Source: Ascarosepion bandense (taxonomy: Eukaryota; Mollusca; Cephalopoda; Sepiida; Sepiidae). Taken from it: DNA of 64,000 nucleotides. The position numbers and the translations under genes are program-made. The notes beneath the pieces are model-generated. The model was not told where the DNA came from, made no database searches, and saw only the letters and a program-made list of their open reading frames with translations. Location: NCBI GenBank assembly GCA_037127315.1, contig JBBBDQ010001185.1:564001-628000 (forward strand), given 5' to 3'. Positions 34,008 through 44,905 of this stretch are shown here, in pieces; the stretch's first letter is position 1; each line of letters opens with the position of its first letter.

Positions 34008-34435
34008 TTATACCATAGCCCTGAAGCTTGCATAGAAGGCCAGCATGCCAGACTCTGTCAAACGCTTTAGAGATGTCGAGGCAACAGTCCAGACTTCGCC
34101 GTTCTTGTCGAGGGCCTGGTGTATATATTCAGTGATGGTCGTGAGCATATCAGCAGTAGACCTGGTGAAGCGAAAACCATACTGTTTGTCAGAGAAGAGT
34201 CTGTAGACTAAGAGATGTTGTACCATCTCGGCGTTGATGATGACTTTGAACACTTTGCCAAAGTTCGGTAGTAGGCTGATAAGGCGATAATTAGCGGAGT
34301 CAGAGGGTTCTCCATTATTTTTATATATAGGAGCCACGGAGGAGGATTTCCAGCAGGCAGGAAAGCAAGAAGAAGAGAAGCATTGTTATAGAGTTTAGAG
34401 AGAACAGAGGAGAGTTCATGAGAGTTCATGAGCAC
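34008..34435 (-). pseudogene. LINE A N-terminal reverse transcriptase
   Basis: Frames shift between SHELSSVLSKLYN and APIYKNNGEPSDSANYRLIS, LLPNFGKVFKVIINAEMVQH, SDKQYGFRFTRSTADMLTTI. The following motif-A region (expected DISKAFDKVWH) is altered to STSLKRLTESGMLAFYA by a frameshift near 34060-34100. Confidence 0.8.
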
Positions 34436-35277
34436 ATTTCTTTAGGACAATATTGGTATTCCGTCTCCACCGCTCGCCTTATGGGGTTCAAGATTAGATT
34501 TTTTATTTTATTTTGGAGACCACCGAGTGAGTAATTAGTGTCAGTCAGCTGGGTCTGGGTTCGGAGAGAGAAGTCGGGTACAGATGCTCCAGACGAGTCA
34601 AGTGTCGAGTTAGTGGAGAATCTGTGAGCGAAGCACTCAGCCTTGTCTGTTGAAGAGGCGAGGACCTCAAATTCGTTGATCAGAGAGGGGATTGAGGGCT
34701 TACCACTGTTCAGTACGCTTTTACAGGCCCTCTAATAATCTTTGAAGCCAAACTTACGGGATGCTATGCGCTGCTTCATTCTGGCTGCAAACATCATCTA
34801 TGTTTCTTTAACTATCTTCTTGCACTCATTGCGAGCCGAGGCAAAAAGTCGCCTATTATGGTCTGACGCGTGACTCCGGTAAAGCCGAAAGAAGTGATTT
34901 CGGTGGGCGATGACAGCTGAGCAGGCAGGGGAGAACCAGGGGTATGAGTGGGATTTAAGTTTCAGCTTCCTGGCAGGGATGAAAGCATCTATGCCAGCTT
35001 AACCCAAGAGGAGACCTCAACCGTACAGTTTTCAACAGGAAGGCTAAATACTTTGTTCCAAGGGACGTCACTCAGGAAATCGCGGAACGAGTACCGATCG
35101 GCTCTTTGGTAGCAGTTAGATATTCTCCTGGTCTGAGGTTCTTGGGTGGAGTGGAGGCGGAAGGAGATACTGACGGAAGCTACCGCGTGGTCAGAGTTTC
35201 CGAAAGAGCAGAGTTGCTTGACGTTGCGAGAGTCGAGGGTTTAGGTAAAGCAGAAATCTAGTAGTGAGTCGTGTCCA

Positions 35278-35643
35278 TTAGGAAACAGAAACGTGTGGGA
35301 ACTCCACCACCTGCGTAAGGGACTGAGTGATGGAAAACTTCATGGTGTGCGCAACAGCAAGATCTGTGACGAAGTTCCCCAGCCACTCAGGATGATGGGC
35401 GTTAAAGTCGCCAAACACAAATATATGGGCAAATGGATAGGAGGAAATGGCCTTGTCGATATTATTGGAGATACTGTCAAAAACGGAGCAGTCGTAAGAG
35501 GAGGGGGAGCTGTAGAGAAAAAGAAATAGCTTACAGCTTAGAAGGGAGAGACGGAAACACACATAAGAATGATGTAGGGATTCAAGAGAGATCATCCTAG
35601 CTAGAGGAAGGCGTTCACTGATATAAAAACCAAGCCCATGCAT
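35278..35643 (-). pseudogene. LINE A endonuclease domain, open part
   Basis: A 121-codon frame with GFYISERLPLARMISLES, FRLSLL, SISNNIDKAISSYPFAHIF and VFGDFNAHHPEWLGNFVTD. GDFNAHH is the APE-type catalytic segment. The remaining C-terminal third (35277 to about 34740) is still recognisable in broken frames: the W-D-x-F...SWVKAGIDAF...HRNHF...KFGFKDYW equivalents. Confidence 0.85.
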
Positions 35644-35695
35644 GTGGACATTGGAGTCTTTTCTGAAAAGGGGAAGATAGCCAGGTATAGAGAAG

Positions 35696-36238
35696 TCAGA
35701 TGAAGGAATTGAGATCTAGGATGTCAGGGGACTTTTGATGGAGGAAAGATTCGACTCTACAGAAGTTGGTTCGAATATCCCGGAAGTTAGTAAAGGAAAT
35801 TTTAAGACGTTTAGGTGATTTTGATTTGACTGATTTAGCTATTTTGGCGAAAATATATGGATGTTCACGTTTAATGTTGTTGTTGAAGAGAGACCTCGAG
35901 AAAAAGAGACCAATGGTCATTAACTGCGACATGCACCAGAAGGGAACCGGCTCGGGCTGCAGCAAAGTGTGGCCTCGGGGGTGCCCACCGAAAGCGCCTG
36001 CAGGAAAACCTATCCATGCGCGACATGGCACTGCAAAAACCTCGATATTATGCAACTGTTGATCAGAGCGGCCGCTCTTGATGCTACGCAAGCAGCAACC
36101 AGAAAAATGCCAACCCGGTACCCTCACAATGAAGAGACGTTGCCACCGACCACACACATTGCAGAAAAATCGCAGAAGCACTATTACTGAAGTCTGAGGA
36201 GAAAAAGAGCCGGAAACCACTACTTGAACAGAGAACAT
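35696..36238 (-). pseudogene. LINE A leader and ORF2 start region
   Basis: A 180-codon minus-strand frame runs through the 5' leader into KRLKISFTNFRDIRTNFCRV and ESFLHQKSPDILDL, the N-terminal strand of the endonuclease (expected ...IRGIRTNF...VESFL...SPDILALCE). The first ~130 codons have no domain resemblance and correspond to nucleotide-conserved leader shared with LINE B. The frame is likely accidental there, and the true ORF2 start is unclear. Confidence 0.55.
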
Positions 36239-36309
36239 GAGCCTCTACACCTGTTCAATAGATGTAGGAGGAGTGTGAACCGGACGATAAAAGTGTCTAT
36301 CTACTCCAA

Positions 36310-38174
36310 AGGGAGAAAGCCTCACTTCCTGTTATTGCCTGCCTGTTCTTATCAACTGTCCTGGTAATTCAGTACACAGGAAATTCTCAAGGCCATATTT
36401 TGACCTAGGGTCACATATCGTCAAATTCATTGACAAATATTTTGACTAGAATCGCTTTGATAAAATAATTTTGTCACTCATTGTACTCTGCACTTGTATT
36501 TTCCACTTGTTAACATTTCAGCTACATTACCCGACAGAAGTAATTTTATTCTCCAACTTTAGAGAAATCTCTTCTCATCTTGAAAATCACCTAAAATAAA
36601 TACCAGCCATCTGGAAATAGGGTTACAATATTATTCACTACTAAACAATATACAAAAGAAATGTAAAACTTATTCTCACATCATTGGAATTTATTTAATT
36701 CTCGGTCCAAAGACAAATCAAAGTTGATTTTATGTCTTACAGCATTCACTTTGCTTCAGACTTTCCGTTACTAAGGAATAAAATCATCAATATCTAGACA
36801 GAGAATCAGCCCCAATGAAACGAAAGAAAATACACGGCTGATATTTCTTTTTTATATTTAGTTAAGTCTTGTACAAATTATCAATATTCCACGCTCTATG
36901 ACAGATTTTTGAATTGTGACAAAGTAGAGGGAATTTTTTGTTGTCAGTTTACTATTTGCAAAAGCTAAGGATTGTTAAAGTGTCGTCAACTTTGTACATG
37001 GTGTGATCTTCTTGCACATGGCGACTTTTTTTTCGGAAGACATTGAATTTTATCGTCAATCGCTTGAATCTATCATACAGCATCAACATAATTATTTAGA
37101 TTATAAAACATTGTTCTTCATTTATTATGAATTTTACAGAGAAAGTTTTCACAATTGTAAACAGCGTTGACGTTAGAAAAGGATGGCATGGTTCCAAGGA
37201 GATTTTCAGCTAAACAACGCGTACCTTTTTTATAATTCTAAAAAATAAAACAAAAGAAACTATTTTCAATGAACTAAAATTCTTTCAATTTTTTAAACTA
37301 TTTTCCTACCAATTGTAACTATTTTCGATTTGCAATAAAAGATTTTTCCTAAAAAAGCGGTTTTAAATGTTTGAATATTTTCGATTACAATAACTTGAAG
37401 ATTAGGCAAATGGGTTTGTTTTTGATAGACGGAAGACGATCAACATGTATCATTGTTACTTTTACCTCTTGATACCAGCATAGTTTTTAACGATGATGTC
37501 CAGTTAACTACGATTGAAATTTATATTTTTTCTTTGAGATCATGTAGACTATTCAGCATCCTGACATTCTCACTTGTTGGTTAATTAAAAAAAGTGCCAA
37601 CGTCGTTCAATGGACGATTCCTTTTTAGAAGAATGTCGACTGAGGACGTAAATATAAGCTGGGAAAAATAAAGAAAGCAAATAGTTTCATGATAAACATA
37701 TCATCATGAAATATGGAGCTTTAATTGCCACTTTAACATTGAGATACTTAATTCAACTTGGTATATCAGAAAGAAGAAAATATTTAAAAAGAACTCCAGA
37801 AGCTGCATCTAATGGTTTAGCATTCTCACATTAATGAAGGAAAAACAGATCCTGTTCATATCGCAATATATTCCTGTATCATCTTGACGTAATTTAAAGA
37901 TTCTCACGAGAATGATGATGAGCTCGAAAATTACGTCTGGACCTGAAATAATAACACACGAATATTTTGGTAGAAACATTATCTCTGGATAAACAGTTGT
38001 AATTGTATAAATTGAAGTCATTTTATAAGATTTAGTATGATATTTAGAGGTTTTATTCAAAACATTAATGACATTTCCACCATAAAAATATGGCTGAAAA
38101 TCATAGGGAAGTTATATTGCCTAACATAATAGATTAGCATTTATTCTCTTTTTTACAAAATATACTCATTGATT
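36310..38174. other. No gene seen
   Basis: AT-rich, no family recognised. An 83-codon minus-strand frame at 37809-38060 shows no resemblance to known proteins. Confidence 0.55.
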
Positions 38175-38346
<172 letters not shown>

Positions 38347-38619
38347 GGGCGTGCGGAAAATCTCAATTTGAGGATTGACTTCACAAATTCTGAGCAAATG
38401 ATCAAACATCAGATATTCTGAATGGGATTCTTAGTCGAGTCAATAATCTTTCAAGTACATGTGTGTTTTTATTTGTGTGTGCATGCGAGTGTGTGTATGC
38501 GCGCACTAACGCGCATGTACAAGATACCTGGATTAGACGATTATACGTTGAAAGCTGTTAAACGAAATATCTTAGCAAATCTATAGTTATTAAATTTAAT
38601 TCACAAGTTTATTCCAGGC

Positions 38620-38656
<37 letters not shown>

Positions 38657-38689
38657 GGGCTTGACCAAGAAAACGTTTGCATCTTCTTA

Positions 38690-41600
38690 ATTCATAGTTA
38701 CCTTCCTCTCTTTAGGAAGGGCTCCAATGTTCACATACATGGCCTGAAAGTTTATGTCTGCGAACATCTCTCTCAGGATAGGGAGATCTCTCTTGAATCT
38801 CCAGACCATTCTTACTTGTGTCTCCGTTTAACTCTATTAAACTCAGTTAGTATATCTTTTATCTCTACCACTCCCCTTCCTCTCGTGACTGTTCCGTGCT
38901 CGATAATACTTATGACAATATAGGCAAGGCCATTTCCATACATCCGTATGCAAATATATTTGTGCTTGATAACTTTAATGTCCATCATGCCAAGTAGCTT
39001 AAGCACACTGTCACCGATCTTGCTGGCGTCCAAACCCTGAATTTCTCAATCAATCAATCTCTCAAGCAAATGGTTGACGCACACATTTCTCCAGTAACCC
39101 TGAAAGACATGCTTCACTTCTGTATTTCTTCTTTACTTCGATCCCTGACTCATGTCATTTATGCAGCTCTGATCATGTTGTGGTGTCCGTAACTCTCTGT
39201 TTCTGTTCCTCTTCCATCCAGAAACCTCCTAACAACAGCATATCTTTCCGTTATCAACGTGTGGATTGGGATACGTTAAATGATTTCCTTCGTGATGTCC
39301 CTTGTAACAAAGTTTTTAGTCTCCCTGTTCAAGACTGTGTCTTTGATGCCTCCTCCTGGGTGAAAACTGGCATCGATGCTTTCATTCTAGCAAGGAAATT
39401 CCGAGTTAAACCTTGTTCATCTCCATGGTTTACGTTTGCATACTTGGCTGCTATTCTCTACAGGAATCATTACTTCCGTCTGTCCAGGAGTGACACATTT
39501 GATTACACCAGACGTCTATTTATCTCTGGTCGTAATGAATGCAAACGTCTTCTAAATGAAGTTTTTTTTTTTTTTAATCATCTCACCCCAAGCAAGGTAT
39601 TCCACTGCCACTATTGCGCATGGGGCTACATAGGGGAAGGTAAAGAGAAGGAGTGGTTAGACATAGGGAATGTCAGGAGGAAGGTGACAGATGAGTAAGG
39701 ATAGCGAGGATGAGGGTTGGGCAGATGGGAAGAGTGTTTGATAGAATGGGAGCAGGTTAGTGTGTTAGGAGGTGTCTATTGACCTTACATTTAAACTCCT
39801 GGAGATTGTAGCCGTCGGGGAAGCAATCATTTGGAAGAGAATTCCACAGTCGGGAAGTGCGAGGAAAGAAACTGTTGGAGTAGAAGTTACGGCTGCATTT
39901 TATCGGTTTCACTGTAAAAGGGTGGGATCTAGTTGCTAATCTAGTATCTCGTTCAAATTCGTATTTAGGGGACACTAGTGATCTAAGTTCATCGGAGCAG
40001 AAGCCGTGGAAGTATTTATAGAAGAGACACAGGAAAGCCACGTCGCGCCGGTGAGAGAAAGACTGCAGGCGGTCTGCCAATTCGGTATCTATCACATTAC
40101 AGACCCTCCTCTGAACCTTATCGAGAAAGTAAAGATAATTTTTGCTGATAGGATGAAACAACATATATCAACACGCAAGTTCGGTTCTAGGGATTACTGG
40201 TGGATCTGCAAGTCAGTGATGAACAACATTAAACTCTCAATCTTTACTCTATTCAATCAATTCGAAGTTCTCACATCTACAACAGACTAGGTTGAAAGTA
40301 TTTCACACTTGTCTCCTCTGGATAACCTACACATGATTTTGCATCTAGAACAGCGGCTCAACAGAGTGATATATAACTGAGTAGTGCATAACTGAGTAAT
40401 GCATAACCCCATCTCTGGTCTCGGACATCATTTGCAAATTAGACTTCCGTAAGCCTGGCAGAGGTGATAGAATCCCAGCCGTCGTCCTAAAGAAATGCGC
40501 TCCTAAGCTGGCTCTAGTTCTCTCCAAATTCTACGACTATTGCCTCTCTACTCCCTGCTTTCCTGCATGTTATAACTTCTTATCTGTAGTTCCTGTTTTT
40601 AAGAACTCTAATGAACCCTCTGACCCCTTTAGCTATCACCGTATTAGCCTCTTGCCGCTTTTCGGAAAAGTATTCGGAGCTTTAATCAATGCTGAAGTAG
40701 TTAAGCTTTTCACTCTCACGACCTAATTTCTAACAAATAATATGGCTTCCGCTTTGCCAGATCCACTATTGATGTGCTAATGGCCCGAATATATATACCA
40801 TGTTCTTAATAATAATGGCGAACCTCGAGTTGTTGTCCTAGATATAACAAAAGTATTTGATAGTATGGTATGCTTGCCATCTGCGTAAGCTTAAGGTGTT
40901 GCGATATTTTTGGACGATTGTTTGATTTAATCCAATCGTTCCAATCTAATCGTAAAATGAATGTCGTTTTGAACAGATAAACTTCCAGAACCACAAATGC
41001 GAATCTCTCTCAATAGACTATCCTAGATTCTACACTGTTTCTGATATTCATCTATGATCTTCCTGATGTCATCAGTTGCCAAGTAGGCATCTAAGCAGTT
41101 GGCATCATCATTTACTTTCTTTTCACTAGGAAATCTGCCAAGACTGACAAAGTAATCCTGACTGATGCTCTTGAAACGAATCTTCATTGAATGGCTTGCA
41201 AATGTTAATGCATCCAAAACAAAAACCGCTATCCTTTAACTACCATAGAGAAACTATTGCCCACCACCAGCATAGCCGATGCAATTCTACTAGAAAGCAA
41301 CACGCTGCACCTCCTTAACATCACTTTTTCAACCGACCTGATATGGAATGACTACATCGAATCTGTAGCAACAACCAATTCAAGGAATGTTGAGTCTCTG
41401 TGTAGGACGAGAAAGTTTTTTCTCGTCAGAATCCATTTCTGCAGATTTATAAGTCTACCATTCGTTCGTGCATTGAATACTGTTGCCGTATCAGGTCAGG
41501 TGCTTCTGCTATACATTTCGAGGTTCTCGACAAAATCTAAAGAAGGATCTGCCATATAATCGGTTTTACCGTGGCATCTAGACTTCAGCCACTTTCTCAC

Positions 41601-42026
41601 CGACGTGACGTGGCTTCCCTCAGTCTTCGACAAACATTTTCATGGCAACTGCTCTGGCGAATTTTTTTTCTTGATGCTTTGACCACGTGAATTTAAGCGT
41701 GCTACTAGATTGGCATTCAGGTTCCACCCTTTTATATTTGAAATATTTAAATGTATTCGCCACTTCCACTTCCACTTCCACTCCAACAGTTTCTTTTGTC
41801 GCAATTCCTGCCTGTGGAACTCTCTTTTATTTGTCGGATTCTCTGACAGCTACAATCTTCAAAAATTTAAATGTAATGTCAATTGCTATTTTCTATCTTC
41901 TTGAATACCGTTCATCTTTTATCCTTTCTTCAATGCCCTCTGTATTCAGTCTTTTCTCTCACTGTAGCCTCCCCTCCAAGCGCCAGTGGTGGTCCCGCCT
42001 TGCTTGTGGTAAAATGATAAAAAGTA

Positions 42027-42028
<2 letters not shown>
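38690..42028 (+). mobile_element. Jockey-like LINE C, with a nested LINE end
   Basis: Plus-strand copy running from mid-endonuclease to the 3' tail. Decayed endonuclease is at 38700-39180. An open linker frame at 39180-39560 reads YQRVDWDTLNDFLRDVPC, SWVKTGIDAFILARKFR, YRNHYFRLSRSDTFDYTRR. It is interrupted by the insert 39563-40130, then resumes with IIFADRMKQHISTRKFGSRD and YWW. RT follows at 40440-41000. The catalytic YADD is destroyed near 41085-41115, though VGI survives. C-terminal pieces are at 41290-41880 and the tail at 41968-42028, running into (TA)n-(GT)n (42029-42097). Inactive. Confidence 0.85.
39563..40130 (-). mobile_element. Jockey-like LINE 3' end nested in LINE C
   Basis: Opposite-strand insertion into the LINE C linker. 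It encodes DKVQRRVCNVIDTELADRLQ, RRDVAFLCLFYKYFHGFCSD, RDTRLATRSHPFTVKPIKC, SRLWNSLPNDCFPDGYNLQ and FKCKVNRHLL in one uninterrupted ~130-codon frame, then the 3' UTR, family tail and a T14 run (39564-39577) as poly-A. The open frame and long pure A-tail suggest it is younger than its host copy. A 4-5 bp duplication (GAAGT/AAAGT) may flank it. Confidence 0.85.

Positions 42029-42097
<69 letters not shown>
42029..42097. repeat. (TA)n-(GT)n array at LINE C 3' end
   Basis: Begins at the last base of the LINE tail (ATGATAAAAAGTAA then TATATA); about 15 bp TA and 54 bp GT. Confidence 0.95.
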
Positions 42098-42452
42098 ACA
42101 AAACGGAATATCAATAGTTTTATACAACCTTTTCTAACACAGATGTCTCCCCGTTAAAAAGCTGTCAGTATACATAAACGAATAGCTAGAAGTTCTCATT
42201 CAAGTTGACCTTGACAGATTCAAAATTCTGTTTTTAATTTGGTGTATGTACGATCAACAATCTGCCTTGATTTCATTGATCTCGAAGCCTTTAAAAGAGT
42301 TGCAATCATTTATTGCATGTATATGTACTAATGGCCATAGATCTTACGTCAAAAAGACAGAATCGATGGAATGATCTAATGGAGTTGATATTTAGAGCGA
42401 ATGTGTTGTAGAGGAATATCCTGTCCTACCCCGGAATGAATATGGTCAGGTC

Positions 42453-42459
42453 TATAAAA
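42453..42459 (+). promoter_or_regulatory. TATA box of the LTR
   Basis: TATAAAA 50 bp inside the LTR 5' end, in the context GGTCTATAAAAGAAGG. Confidence 0.6.
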
Positions 42460-42490
42460 GAAGGTGACTAGACCGAACTATAGAGCGGTT

Positions 42491-43390
42491 GTCACTACAC
42501 GGCTCTAAGACACTGTCAGCTCTCTGCCTTCGGGTGGAGGGGGCTCTCTGCTTCCGAGCAGAGAACAATAACCCAGTCGTGGTTCCGCCGAAGGGTAGAA
42601 GCACGACTCGGGAATAATAGACAGACATTTTTTGGCCGGGCCATATAGCCCGGAAAGCCCAGTTATAAACTGACCATGTGTCATATGTTGCCCTTATTGG
42701 GAGGGACAGCTAAATAATGCCATCGTCACTAGACGGCTCTATGACACTGTCAGCCCTCTGCCTTCAGGTAGAGGGCGCTCTCTGCTTCCGAGCAGAGAGC
42801 GATAACTCAGTCGTGGTTCCGCCGAAGGGTAGACCACGACTGGGGAAAATTAGACAGACATTTTTTTCCAGAGCCATATAGCCCGGAAATCCCAGCCATA
42901 ACTGACCATGTGTCACATGTTGCCCTTACTGGGAGGGACAGTTAAATAATGCCATCGTCATTAGACTGACGACTCTATGACACTGTCAGCCCTCTGCCTT
43001 CGGGTAGAGGGCGCTCTCTGCTTCTGAGCAGAGAGCAATAACCCAGTCGTGGTTCCGCCGAAGGGTAGAATCACGACTGGCGAAAAATAGACAGACAATT
43101 TTTGGCCTTGCTATATGGCCGGGAAGACCCACAATAAAAAGACCTTGTGTCACATCTAGCCTTGCGTGGGAAAGTTGGTAAATAAGGCTATCGTCACTAG
43201 ATTGACGACTCTATGACACTGTCAGCTCTTTGCCTTCGGGTAGATAGCGCTCTCTGCTTCCTTGTGTCACATCTAGCCTTGCGTGGAAAGGTTGGTAAAT
43301 ACTGCCATCGTCATTAGACGAAAGCATACGTCACTAGACGGAAGCATACGTCACTAGACGGAAGCATACGTCACTAGACGGACGCATAAA
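42491..43390 (+). repeat. LTR-internal tandem array of hairpin-rich ~234-bp units
   Basis: Units begin at GTCAYTA near 42491, 42725, 42957 and 43193 (spacing 234, 232, 236). A shortened unit begins at 43309, followed by three 20-bp units TCACTAGACGGAAGCATACG. Each full unit has four stem-loops. CCCTCTGCC-TTCG-GGTAGAGGG has a cUUCGg loop. GCTCTCTGCT-TCCG-AGCAGAGAGC is the second. The third is an AGTCGTG...CACGACT stem. The fourth is CCGGGC-CATATA-GCCCGG. Base changes in later units weaken but mostly preserve pairing. Confidence 0.85.
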
Positions 43391-43482
43391 TCCTAGGCAG
43401 AGACATTGTCTACTTGATTGTTATACTTGTTACTATTCGTTGGTGTTCTTGTATTGTCGATTGGTTTATTGTACTGTGCTAT

Positions 43483-43488
43483 AATAAA
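43483..43488 (+). promoter_or_regulatory. Polyadenylation signal of the LTR
   Basis: AATAAA in GCTATAATAAATCCC, about 80 bp before the LTR 3' end. Confidence 0.55.
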
Positions 43489-43794
43489 TCCCTATTAATT
43501 TATCTTCAGTGTTAAGTATTATTTTTGCACTATTCTTTTCCTGATTATCCCCTCACGGAATATATCAGAATGTAATGAAGAAATCATTTTTAAATGAAAT
43601 TATTTAAAAATGGCAAGATTACAAAGAGTTAAAATGGGCGCACAATGAAGACACAATTGTACTGATCACTGGGGAAGCAGAATATTGTCTGATGATGATT
43701 TCTCTGGAATTCTGAATTCGAAACGTAAAGATTCTATTGAAAATTAAACAGCAGGTACCAGAACTAGATAAAAACAATCAGAAAAATCAGGCGT

Positions 43795-44505
43795 AGCTGA
43801 CCACATATGGAAGGCGAAAGGGGATCACTGGCCCCTATGGGATGAAGTTGAAATAATAGATACAGAATGACATTAGAATCTACGTAAACTTAAGGAATCA
43901 GCACATATGCTAAGCTACAAAAATATTCTAAGCCCTCGAAGCATAGAGATGAATACAATATGAACCAGTAATACAGAGTACCAGAGAAAATCATTTGTGT
44001 CAAAAATTGCAATATGAGATCTGGTAAAATATTCTAGAAAAAACCGTTAACATCAAAAAATGCAATATGAACTCTGGTAAAAATCGATATTTAAGATAAA
44101 AGTTTATAAGTCGCAGAAATTCAGTTGTTGTTATCCTTAAGGACACATGGCCCAGTGGATATAACCGTTGGTTAGTTCTAGTGAAACGTCAAAGAACTGT
44201 AAATTGATTACCAGGTTAAAGCAGTGGTGAACAAGTAACTTAGCCGGATTAGAGGGAAATAACTCATGACTATCAAAAGAGGCTTTACACAAGGAATGAA
44301 AATGATATATCCTTGTGATTGTAATAAAGGGTTCGGTTCTAAATTTCTAGCTAAAGAAGACCGGAGCGTACAAGGGCCGAAGCGTAGTACAAATAGCAGC
44401 CGAATAATGTAAATAGTGTAAATACTACCTCATCTCAGAAATATAGACAAATATATCCTACATTGCCTTAATAAAGTCCCACTGAAAACGAAACGCGTCG
44501 GCTGA
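43795..44505 (+). mobile_element. Penelope-like element, 3' end (copy 1)
   Basis: Frame pieces read GVADHIWKAKGDHWPLWDEV, EIIDTE, LRKLKESAHMLSYKNILS, SIEMNT, matching the C-terminal GIY-YIG endonuclease of Penelope-like elements (H-x-W...W-x-x-V-x-I-I-D-x-E...R-K-L-K-E). A ~450-nt 3' region follows, with the tRNA-like A-box TGGCCCAGTGG (44148-44158), a conserved block ending GTAAATACTACCTCATCTCA, and CACTGAAAACGAAACGCGTC. Order and sequence are shared with 55846-56470. Upstream RT sequence was not recognised; the solo LTR lies just 5'. Confidence 0.65.
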
Positions 44506-44570
44506 AAACAGTTTTTTCTCTTGTCATTTTTTTATTAATTTTGTCTCTACTACAGAGCCACCCATTTGAG

Positions 44571-44595
44571 AATATATATATATATAACAAAGAGA

Positions 44596-44643
<48 letters not shown>
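44571..44643. repeat. (TA)n and (TG)n arrays with AACAAAGAGAA repeats
   Basis: Two TA arrays and one TG array are separated by copies of AACAAAGAGAA, so the array plus its flank has itself duplicated. Confidence 0.85.
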
Positions 44644-44645
<2 letters not shown>

Positions 44646-44654
44646 CAAAGAGAA

Positions 44655-44905
44655 CACTTATACTCAGAATCAGAAAGAGACAGCTAAAATTTCTAGGACG
44701 AACAATGAGAAAGAGGGCTTAGTAAAGTTACCACTCACAGTGTATATCGAGGGCAAGTGAGATGAAGGAAGCCAATGGGCCACCTACCTGACTAGCTTAT
44801 GTGAATGGTGGTTGGAAGGTTTGACAAAGAGAAAAACAATGCTAATAGACACAAGGTATAGGAAGTTGTGGAGAGCCATGACACGTGACATATAAGAAGA
44901 TATGG
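44655..44905 (+). mobile_element. RTE-like LINE, decayed 3' end
   Basis: TATACTCAGAATCAGAAAGA, AGACAGCTAAAATTTCTAGG and AGAAAGAGGGCTTAG correspond to LRIRKRQLKFLGHxMRKEGL in the RTE family. The last part (GACACAAGGTATAGGAAGTT, TGGAGAGCCATGACACG) corresponds to TxYRKLWRAMIxxV. Strongly diverged, with the coding frame destroyed. Confidence 0.55.

Larger units (their letters stand above)
32828..36309 (-). mobile_element. Jockey-like LINE A, close to full length
   Basis: About 3.48 kb on the minus strand, from a 5' end TTTGGAGTAGATAGAC (36309) to a decayed 3' tail and A-rich end (32828-32880). Order: ~480-nt leader, endonuclease, linker, reverse transcriptase, C-terminal domain, 3' UTR. There is room for only one large ORF (ORF2), with no zinc-knuckle ORF1 in front. 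The 5' end matches the head of the short composites at 25222 and 29733. Multiple frameshifts and stops. Same family as LINEs B, C, E and fragments, and it serves as the reference copy for this window. Confidence 0.85.
42404..43567 (+). mobile_element. Solo LTR (1164 bp) with 5-bp TSD
   Basis: Starts TGTTGTAGAGGAATATCC and ends GGAATATATCA, so it has TG...CA termini. It is flanked by the direct repeat GAATG (42399-42403 and 43568-43572). A TATA box (42453-42459) and a polyadenylation signal AATAAA (43483-43488) lie in the order expected of a plus-strand LTR. The implied R region between them is ~1 kb and is occupied by a tandem array of hairpin-rich units. No internal gag-pol follows, so this is a solo LTR left by LTR-LTR recombination. 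Five-bp duplications fit gypsy, BEL or copia; the family is unknown. Confidence 0.75.

Noticed and set aside
42490..43390. LTR hairpin units as a CRISPR array
   Set aside because: Eukaryotic context, ~234-bp units with no unique spacers, and clear LTR boundaries.
43688..43730. CTGATGA...GAAACG near the Penelope copy as a hammerhead
   Set aside because: The stem II bases next to the core do not pair, and no complementary stem I is present.
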